DNA of 13,780 bases. Source: Rodentolepis nana (lineage: Eukaryota > Platyhelminthes > Cestoda > Cyclophyllidea > Hymenolepididae). Below the pieces are notes generated by a model. It did no database searches. It was not told the DNA's origin and worked only from the letters and a program-made list of their open reading frames with translations. Made by a program: the position numbers and the translations under genes. Numbering within the stretch: position 1 is the first letter of the stretch; each line of letters begins with the position of its first letter. Location of the stretch: positions 1 through 13,780 of the forward strand of contig UZAE01001341.1 of assembly GCA_900617975.1 (NCBI GenBank). The letters are read 5' to 3'. Positions 9,701 through 13,780 of this stretch are shown here, in pieces.

Positions 9701-12488
9701 ACGACTCCTACGCTCATCCAGTGGGTAATAATTAATAGTAGGCAGTATGATGGGCAAAAGAAGTAGAGTTTCTCCACAAGGAGGTTCTGTGAAGCTCTCT
9801 CTCTCTCTATCCACGACGAAACTGTCCTCTTCTTCATCTATGCAGATGATAATCGGTTCAGAAAAAATTACCTGAACCTACTAGGCTAAATGATCAATGT
9901 GGGAGATGAACTAACGCAATGCGTACTGAAATTGATTCCCAAATTAAAACTCACCAATAATGACGTCATCGGGGATGATATAGTTGTCATCGGGAGAGGA
10001 TCGACAGAGTGCGTAGTTGCCTCGATTTGTTGTTGGTCCCCTCTCCTCATTCACAATATTGTCCCAACCGCTGCCTGGTAGAATACTCAGGAGCTTTTGG
10101 CCCGGATGGCGCACACACGGAGCAAATTCTACAAACGTTTGCAGAGGAAGTTAAATTGTGGCATCCAAGGGGATACCCAGAGTTCCTAGCAGAAGATCAG
10201 ACGAGAAATGAAGAAGAATAGACCAAGTTCTACAGATGTCCTTTAAAGAAAATTATTCAGTTCCTTGTTAAGAACCAAAACTTTCTTTATTTTAACAAAA
10301 AAACTGTTTAAGAAGTCAAAGTAAACAACATCACGGATTATAAGTTAATTACGATTCTATAGGGATTATTGTAAATTCAATAAGTCAAGATGTTAACGCA
10401 CCATTTTAAGTCACCGAATTGTGGCTATTATCATAATGCCGTTACATATTTGTTGATTTTACTAGGATATTCTAAACCCATCTTATCAAGAAAAACAAAC
10501 CTTTTCAAAGAAGAACAAAATACTAAAATCTGGCTGATAAAGATTTAACTACAAAGGAAATTTCTCAAACTTTAAATAAGGGCGATTAAAGAATCAAATT
10601 AAGGCGAATGTTTCCTAAGTCTAAGAAAAAATTTCAACTTCCAATCAAAGTTCTTTTTGAGGCACAAATTTCTAGAGGTTGTAACAGTATGTAAGTACAT
10701 GTCAATCGGAAAGAATGTGTTGAAAGACATTTAAATAAAAGATTAGTGAGGGGTGTGCGATAGACTTACCTCCACGTGGTGCACCCTGGTGGGTGTGCGA
10801 TAGACTTACCTCCACGTGGTGCACCCTGGGAAACGTATACTCATACGGTAAAAAGTCTATTAACCGGAAGTTTGTGTGCGATAGACTTACCTCCACGTGG
10901 TGCACCCTGGGCAGCGTATTTTCTTACGGCAAAAAAGTCTATCACTCGGCTTTCGTTATATTCATACGGCAAAAAGTCTATTAACTGGCAGTTAACTACG
11001 ATAGACTTACCTCCACGTGGTGCACCCTGGGCAACGTACTTTCTTACGGCAAAAATTCTATCACTCGGCATTCGTTTTTCAATAGACTTACCTCCACGTG
11101 GTGCACCCTGGGCAACGTATATTCATACGGCAAAGTCTATTAACTGGTAGTTGACTTCTCCGCATACGGCAAAAAAGTCTATTAACCGGCAGTTTTCTTC
11201 TCACTTCAAACTACCATGACCCCCCTATATGTCCTACATTCTCATACGGCAAAAAAGTCTATTAACCGGCATTTGACATGACTTCAAACTACAATCACCC
11301 CACTGTATGTCAAATTCGACTACTTGACTTCAAACTACCATCATCCCACTCTATGCCATATTCGTAAATTCGACCACTTCAACAGTACTCATCTTACCTT
11401 TTCTCTTCGACTTCTCACTTCAAACTACCATCACCCCACTGTATGTCAAATTCGACCCCTTCCACAGTACTCACCTCACCTTTGCTCTACTGTCGACTTC
11501 TTCCACAGTACTAACCTCACCTTTTTTCTACCTATTTCTCACTTCAAACTACCATCACCCCACTGTATGTCATATACCTCTGACTTCAAACTACCATCAC
11601 CCCACTGTATGTCATATTTCACCACTTCCACAGTACTCACCTCGCCTTTTTTCTACCTTCAGTTGACTCTAGCTACCATGACCCACTGTATGGCATATTA
11701 GTCTACTTCCACAGTACTCACCTCACCTTTTTTCTACCTCTGAGTCTGTATACTTCCATAGTACTCACCTCACCTTTTTTCTACATTTGTATCTTCCACA
11801 GTACTCACCTCACCTTTTTCCTACCTTTTCTAAGCCTCCACAGTACTCATCTTACCTTTTTCTCTACCTTCGTGTAACACAGTACTCACCTCACCTTTGT
11901 TCTACCTTTGTGTCTGTTTAAACTACCCTCACCCCATTGTATGTCATATTCGACTACTTTTACAGTACTCACCTAACCTTTCTCCACTTTTGTGTCTGTC
12001 TCTTTTACATCTTTGAAACTCTCTTCTGTTCCCCCTCTCCCTCTCGACTTGTTTCACTTTGATTTTCCTCCTCCTCTGTGAAGCCTGAAGTCAACTAAAG
12101 GGCTAATGTTAACCATCAAAACGCCTGCCATATGATACAAATAAAATAAATAAGATCAGTGGTTTTTGCTTGCTTGACAGATAACCGGTGTTTGAAATTA
12201 GTCCCGTTCTAATGATTACCAAGTAGATAACTTAGATCGAATTTTGTAATGAAGAACTATCTTAAACATGATAACTTGAAGGTATTTATCACTAATTTCA
12301 TTAAAATCAATGCCATATCATATACTTTTCATAATAGTCAATCCAATCACTAAATGAAAAAATAATGACAATAAATGCATACCCGCATTCAAATCGAATT
12401 GGCTTTCAACGTCACCAAAAACGCTATGAAAATAAGCTGATACAGTTAATAATACTCCAATCAAGGTAATATTGATAGAACCCTTCAT
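443..12488 (-). CDS. MPEG1: MPEG1/perforin-2-like MACPF pore-forming protein, 11 coding exons, 765 aa, complete
   Basis: Exons, in coding order: 12488-12383, 10128-9955, 8818-8649, 8513-8239, 8148-7959, 7881-7620, 5296-5052, 4989-4836, 4173-3806, 1515-1438, 718-443. Every intron is GT-AG and all phases agree, giving 2298 nt to the TAA. Domain order: signal peptide (about 1-25), MACPF domain (about 37-360) with the family motif LPGSGWDN (52-59) and the MACPF signature DFGTH (243-247), cysteine-rich region with three FGG...CP motifs (about 394-648), linker with RVKR (665-668), transmembrane helix (727-754) and a short basic tail. Order and length (MPEG1 proteins are about 700 aa) fit MPEG1 rather than perforin-1 or complement, which lack this C-terminal half. 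Known family role: a type I membrane protein of endolysosomal compartments whose MACPF ring perforates engulfed microbes. That role is transferred by homology. No disruption was seen. Confidence 0.93.
719..1437 (-). other. Intron 10 (719 bp)
   Basis: GT-AG intron between exons 10 and 11. It is AT-rich with no repeat copy or recognisable gene. A minus-strand open frame at 867-1133 has no family features and is judged to be chance. Confidence 0.8.
1438..1515 (-). CDS. MPEG1: MPEG1-like exon 10: P2 end and linker with RVKR
   Basis: A 26-codon exon encoding residues 649-674, phase 0 at both ends. Acceptor TTATCTTTAG, donor TTG|GTAAGT. It begins VNYCV, supplying the cysteine expected shortly after C647, and continues into a basic linker containing DRRVKRPPF. 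Its small size makes it easy to miss, but the phase and family-typical Y-C motif support it. Confidence 0.85.
1456..1467 (-). other. Candidate furin-type cleavage motif RVKR in MPEG1-like linker
   Basis: AGG GTC AAA CGT encodes R665-V-K-R668, matching R-x-[K/R]-R. It lies after the last cysteine of the ectodomain and before the transmembrane helix. Cleavage here would free the pore-forming ectodomain. The following proline is unfavourable for furin, so use is uncertain. Confidence 0.45.
1657..1839 (+). repeat. 24-bp imperfect direct repeat flanking 135 bp
   Basis: The copies at 1657-1680 and 1816-1839 differ at two of 24 positions and share the core CTCAAAAGCG. The enclosed sequence is slightly GC-richer than its surroundings. 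It could be an old insertion with target duplication or a local duplication. Confidence 0.6.
1881..1906. repeat. (TTA)n microsatellite
   Basis: About nine TTA trinucleotides within intron 9. Confidence 0.97.
2300..2317 (+). repeat. Left target-site duplication, copy 1
   Basis: ATATTCAGCTTTTCGGG directly before the element, matching ATATTCAGCGTTTTTGGG after its tail at two edits. Confidence 0.75.
2318..3073 (+). mobile_element. Composite retroposon, copy 1 (intron 9, 756 bp)
   Basis: Module order: A (GATAGACTTACCTCCACGTGG... then CATACGGCAAAAAAGTCTAT), then mixed B (TTCAAACTACCATCACCCCA) and C (CCACAGTACTCACCTCACCT) modules, then a unique 3' part D (poly-C, TTTCACTTTGAT, TCAACTAAAGGGCTAATG, AACGCCTGCCAT) ending in an ATAAATAA tail. 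It is flanked by a 17-18 bp imperfect duplication (2300-2317 and 3074-3091). Tail and flanking duplication are the marks of target-primed retroposition. No reverse transcriptase is present, so it is non-autonomous. It is antisense to the host gene. Confidence 0.8.
2516..2903 (+). repeat. 388-bp block identical to 11365-11752 (copy in intron 9)
   Basis: Base-by-base comparison at a constant offset of 8849 shows no mismatch or gap. It contains several B and C modules. In copy 1 it sits between two identical 26-bp segments (2445-2470 and 2901-2926; the second overlaps its last three bases). Confidence 0.95.
3074..3091 (+). repeat. Right target-site duplication, copy 1
   Basis: ATATTCAGCGTTTTTGGG directly after the A-rich tail; partner of the left duplication at 2300-2317. 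Confidence 0.75.
3770..3775 (-). terminator. Possible intronic poly(A) signal ATTAAA
   Basis: ATTAAA lies on the minus strand about 30 bases after the exon 9 donor and is followed by a T-rich stretch. Together with the stop codon just inside intron 9, it could end a shortened transcript. ATTAAA is common by chance in AT-rich introns. Confidence 0.25.
3806..4173 (-). CDS. MPEG1: MPEG1-like exon 9: second and third FGG/CP units
   Basis: Residues 526-648. It contains FGGIYTDTSVNPITNAQSCP (529-548), VCVSTDREFG (562-571), FGGFYAC (578-584), GNP (587-589) and QCPNGY (631-636), in the MPEG1 order. It ends at TGC CTG|GTGCGT. This donor was preferred because it restores the family's C-x-x-x-Y-C spacing when joined to exon 10. 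Reading through the donor gives two more codons and a stop. The insert around 596-625 is charged and looks lineage-specific. Confidence 0.9.
4174..4835 (-). other. Intron 8 (662 bp)
   Basis: GTATGT...TTTTAG intron. No gene or structured repeat was seen except a pyrimidine run at 4689-4712 with two C tracts. Confidence 0.8.
4836..4989 (-). CDS. MPEG1: MPEG1-like exon 8: cysteine cluster
   Basis: Residues 475-525 plus one base. Cysteines lie at 478, 482, 493, 497 and 505, in the order CxxxC, CxxxC, WC. The AYWCA segment (502-506) matches the family's aromatic-W-C feature. The exon starts after TTATTCTAG and ends ATAG|GTATGT. Confidence 0.88.
5052..5296 (-). CDS. MPEG1: MPEG1-like exon 7: cysteine-rich region, first FGG/CP unit
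   Basis: Residues 393-474. It opens with GCLNP (C394), the usual MPEG1 junction after the MACPF domain, then C413, FGGLYTTC (432-439), C446 and SCPEGY (460-465). The last two motifs form the first of three FGG...CP units. Donor CAA|GTAAGT. The next intron is only 62 bp. Confidence 0.9.
5297..7619 (-). other. Intron 6 (2323 bp), anonymous
   Basis: GTAAGT...TTGCCAG intron with no copy of the composite repeat. It contains an unexplained 131-codon plus-strand open frame at 5882-6277 and a locally GC-richer patch around 6760-6890. No gene can be supported. Confidence 0.8.
7620..7881 (-). CDS. MPEG1: MPEG1-like exon 6: end of MACPF domain
   Basis: Residues 306-392 plus one base. It contains SYGGPS (320-325) and a W-x-N-G...ENLVAIDRRG stretch (336-350), then LITPRALPEL and a helix ending RYYEAN. 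This block is highly typical of MPEG1 proteins and distinguishes them from perforin-1. The donor is G|GTAAGT. A 2.3-kb intron follows. Confidence 0.92.
7959..8148 (-). CDS. MPEG1: MPEG1-like exon 5: MACPF signature
   Basis: Residues 242-305. The split Arg codon (AG|A) is followed by DFGTHSIIAVEAGGVV. DFGTH at 243-247 (bases 8133-8147) is the MACPF signature ([YWF]-G-T-H), and the Gly-Gly (255-256) that follows is typical. Its presence, with exon 4 joined exactly in frame, is the strongest single item supporting the family call. Confidence 0.92.
8239..8513 (-). CDS. MPEG1: MPEG1-like exon 4: MACPF core helices
   Basis: Residues 151-241 plus two bases of codon 242. A strong acceptor, TGTTTTTTTCAG, precedes AAT. 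The donor AG|GTAGAT departs from GTRAGT. The exon ends with ESLRASYLADLIVR, the helix that in MACPF proteins immediately precedes the signature motif. It is flanked by short introns of 135 and 90 bp. Confidence 0.88.
8649..8818 (-). CDS. MPEG1: MPEG1-like exon 3: MACPF domain, first half
   Basis: Residues 94-150, ending in phase 0 at GAG|GTGAGC. The acceptor is ...TTAAG and restores frame from exon 2. It is rich in Ser, Thr and Gly and contains SIGGDFSFEKEMVRKAE (134-150). In MPEG1 relatives this part holds a segment that refolds into the first membrane-inserting hairpin. That assignment is inferred from position in the fold. Confidence 0.85.
8819..9954 (-). other. Intron 2 (1136 bp)
   Basis: GTGAGT...ATTAAG intron. 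AT-rich, with a short CT run at 9795-9808. No gene or dispersed repeat recognised. Confidence 0.8.
9795..9808. repeat. (CT)n run
   Basis: Seven CT dinucleotides in intron 2. Confidence 0.9.
9955..10128 (-). CDS. MPEG1: MPEG1-like exon 2: start of the mature protein and MACPF domain
   Basis: Residues 36-93 with split codons at both ends. The acceptor is TTTGTAG and the donor is G|GTGAGT. It contains LPGSGWDN (52-59), the best-conserved N-terminal motif of MPEG1 proteins, and two cysteines (C40, C77) likely to pair. The final part, DDNYIIPDDV, matches the family pattern of an acidic stretch followed by Y-x-I-P-D. Confidence 0.9.
10739..10748 (+). repeat. Left target-site duplication, copy 2
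   Basis: AAGATTAGTG, one mismatch from AAGATCAGTG at 12152-12161. Short, but in exactly the expected place. Confidence 0.6.
10752..11275 (+). repeat. A-module tandem array
   Basis: A1 half-units are marked by ACTTACCT at 10764, 10804, 10885, 11005 and 11086. A2 half-units are marked by TACGG at 10844, 10925, 10965, 11045, 11126, 11165 and 11245. All spacings are close to 40, 80 or 120 bases, so half-units have been gained or lost individually. Confidence 0.9.
11365..11752 (+). repeat. 388-bp block identical to 2516-2903 (copy in intron 1)
   Basis: Second member of the identical pair, inside retroposon copy 2. Sequence on both sides diverges abruptly from copy 1. Confidence 0.95.
12152..12161 (+). 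repeat. Right target-site duplication, copy 2
   Basis: AAGATCAGTG immediately after the A-rich tail; partner of 10739-10748. Confidence 0.6.
12383..12488 (-). CDS. MPEG1: MPEG1-like exon 1: signal peptide
   Basis: Encodes residues 1-35 plus the first base of codon 36. It starts MKGSINITLIGVLLTVSAYF, a Lys-containing n-region followed by a hydrophobic core. Signal peptidase cleavage is plausible after VFG (23-25), before DVESQ. An in-frame TAA lies upstream of this ATG, so it is the first usable start in this exon. The donor reads G|GTATGC. The exon is separated from exon 2 by a 2.25-kb intron. Confidence 0.85.
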
Positions 12489-12498
12489 CTGTAGGTGT
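12489..12498 (-). promoter_or_regulatory. Possible splice or trans-splice acceptor directly before the ATG
   Basis: The minus strand reads ACACCTACAG immediately followed by ATG. A CAG abutting the start codon could be the 3' end of a 5'-UTR intron or a spliced-leader acceptor. The pyrimidine tract is weak, so it may be chance. Confidence 0.3.
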
Positions 12499-12580
12499 TT
12501 AACTGATGGTGAAGTTCTAAATGATTACGAGACTGGTTCGAACACTGCTGAACTGTTGGACACTAGCTGTCCGCATGCAC

Positions 12581-12590
12581 TAGGCCAATC
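12581..12590 (-). promoter_or_regulatory. Inverted CCAAT box upstream of exon 1
   Basis: The plus strand has GGCCAATC about 95 bases upstream of the ATG. CCAAT boxes act in either orientation at this distance. No TATA box was seen between it and the ATG. Weak evidence from a short motif. Confidence 0.2.
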
Positions 12591-13187
12591 AGTAGACTGT
12601 GTCCTTAGGTAAACAAACGATGATTAGTCAAACCCTGCAATTTGCAGTGACGCAATATGTTGAACGCTTATTCACACTTTTTCCGAAACAATTGGTAGGT
12701 TTGCATTACAGGCATTCAGTTAACCTCGGCTGCCAATTCCAGTTAATCAATTAATTCCACTTGGATATAGCATATTTTAATTAGGAGTGTTGCATAATTC
12801 GAAAATATCGACATATTTCACGAAGGCTAATGTGAGTATGTCACCGAATTACAGCACTTTTATGAAACACCCTATTTGCCACTCTTTTTCCATCATCTAA
12901 TATGAAAATCGCATGCAAAAGTATTGAAGCAATAATAAGAAACTAAACAAAATTTATCATTGCATTAAATATGATGTATGAAGATTTCAAAATGATAAGT
13001 TTAGGACGTTAATTTGTAAACGGTGTATGCCTTGCCAAAACTTTGCGCCTGTTTATCGAACTACCTTCCAACAGCGTATACCGAACAACTTGGCAACTGA
13101 TTCGAACTCGCTACCGGAGACTATTGTAGCTCGTTCAAACAAATTATCTCTTGAACTTGATTAGGAGAACACAATTTTTGACTTTAG

Positions 13188-13190
<3 letters not shown>

Positions 13191-13244
<54 letters not shown>
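13191..13244. repeat. Compound (AT)n(GT)n microsatellite
   Basis: AT dinucleotides at 13191-13218 pass directly into GT dinucleotides at 13219-13244. Confidence 0.98.
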
Positions 13245-13504
13245 AGTACTCTTGAGTATGTAGGAGGTTTGAACATCGCAAGCCAATTCATATTGAATCC
13301 TCAAACATGACAGGCATGGCTATTTCAGACTATTTATCTTTAATACTGCGTCGAAAAAATAGCACGATATGGCTAGTTACAAAAGCGAATTTAGATTCCT
13401 AATGACTGTCTCGAATTTCACACATAATCTCTAGCATCATATTCCGTTCTTGACAGCGAGTCAAGACTAAACTGTTAGTCTAGTAAAATTATTATTCAAT
13501 TGAA

Positions 13505-13780
13505 GGGGGGGGGGTGTGTGATAGACTTACCTCCACGTGGTGCACCCTGGGCAACGTATACTCATGCGGCAAGAAAGTCTATTAACCGGCAGTTGACTTC
13601 TGACTTCAAACTACCATCACCTCACTATATGTCATATTCGACTACTTTCACAGTACTCACCTCACCTTTTTCTACCTTTGTGTCTGTCTCTTTTACACCT
13701 TTGAAACACTCTTTTGTTCCCCCCCCCCATCTCGATTTTCTTCACTTTGATGTTTCTTCCCCTCTGTGAAGTCTGAAGTC
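13505..13780 (+). mobile_element. Composite retroposon, copy 3 (5' flank, truncated by window end)
   Basis: Starts with ten G residues, then one A, one B and one C module followed by the D segment, which is cut by the window end inside the conserved GAAGTC region. This is the compact, probably basal arrangement. By comparison with the other copies about 50 more bases would complete it. It lies about 1 kb upstream of the gene's ATG, again antisense to the gene. Confidence 0.8.

Larger units (their letters stand above)
10749..12151 (+). mobile_element. Composite retroposon, copy 2 (intron 1, 1403 bp)
   Basis: Same module order as copy 1 but greatly expanded: an A array at 10752-11275 (five A1 and seven A2 half-units), B/C arrays at about 11280-11995, then the unique D segment and an (ATAAA)-type tail. 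It is flanked by a short near-duplication, AAGATTAGTG at 10739-10748 and AAGATCAGTG at 12152-12161. It is antisense to the MPEG1-like gene and makes up more than half of intron 1. Open frames within the array are a by-product of repeat units whose lengths are multiples of three. Confidence 0.8.
10129..12382 (-). other. Intron 1 (2254 bp), mostly composite retroposon
   Basis: GTATGC...TTTGTAG intron. About 1.4 kb of it is retroposon copy 2. The rest (10129-10738 and 12162-12382) is AT-rich and anonymous. Confidence 0.8.
12489..13504. other. 5' flank of the MPEG1-like gene
   Basis: No second gene is recognisable. It holds the possible acceptor and CCAAT motif near the ATG and an AT/GT microsatellite. 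The 5' UTR and transcription start should lie here or further upstream. Confidence 0.5.

Noticed and set aside
10009..10221. Plus-strand open frames over 9890-10221
   Set aside because: They are opposite-strand shadows of exon 2, whose minus-strand reading has conserved MPEG1 motifs and matching splice phases.
10776..11150. Plus-strand frame with repeated IDLPPRGAPW peptide
   Set aside because: It is the translation of A modules. Unit spacings of 81 and 120 bases are multiples of three, so several frames stay open on both strands. No start context or non-repeat coding sequence supports a gene.
10749..11275. Possible CRISPR-like array because of regular about 40-bp spacing
   Set aside because: Host is eukaryotic, repeats are directly adjacent modules without unique spacers, and no cas genes are present.
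11324..11701. 125-codon plus-strand open frame
   Set aside because: Repeat-derived, overlapping the block identical to copy 1.
13060..13120. GTTCGAATC-like box B on the minus strand suggesting a tRNA or tRNA-derived SINE
   Set aside because: The flanking bases do not form a T-arm stem and no box A or acceptor stem could be found.
13521..13582. A module as a genuine spliced-leader RNA gene
   Set aside because: Donor and stem are present, but no consistent Sm-binding site or downstream stem-loops follow in any copy. Kept only as a resemblance.
13500..13769. 89-codon plus-strand open frame at the window end
   Set aside because: It lies within retroposon copy 3 and carries the same module-derived peptide.

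Overview
The window is eukaryotic, almost certainly from an invertebrate animal. It is AT-rich, has microsatellites and dispersed repeats, and carries one protein-coding gene split by GT-AG introns. I can reconstruct that gene completely on the minus strand. It has eleven coding exons from the ATG at 12488 to the TAA at 443 and encodes a 765-residue MPEG1/perforin-2-like pore-forming protein with a MACPF domain. Every exon junction keeps the reading frame. The species cannot be named from this sequence. A flatworm or another lophotrochozoan is my guess, not a demonstrated result.

Layout, read along the gene from high to low coordinates: 5' flank with a retroposon copy and an AT/GT microsatellite (12489-13780); exon 1, signal peptide (12383-12488); a 2.25-kb intron with the largest retroposon copy; exons 2-6, MACPF domain (7620-10128); a 2.3-kb intron of anonymous sequence; exons 7-9, cysteine-rich membrane-distal region (3806-5296); a 2.3-kb intron with another retroposon copy; exon 10, linker with an RVKR motif (1438-1515); exon 11, transmembrane segment and an 11-residue cytosolic tail (443-718). 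Introns are either very short (62, 77, 90 and 135 bp) or 0.66-2.3 kb.

The most unusual content is a composite repeat present three times in the same orientation, antisense to the gene: 2318-3073, 10749-12151, and 13505 to the window end. It ends in an A-rich tail. Two copies are flanked by imperfect target-site duplications, which points to a non-autonomous retroposon. Its body is built from unlike modules that all keep a roughly 41-bp register, and copies differ mainly in module number, an SVA-like design. Two module types carry, antisense, strong 5' splice-site consensus sequences, so the MPEG1-like pre-mRNA contains at least 18 decoy donor motifs within its span or just upstream. A 388-bp block is identical between the copies in introns 9 and 1 although their 3' ends differ at about 10%, which suggests gene conversion or an assembly artefact.
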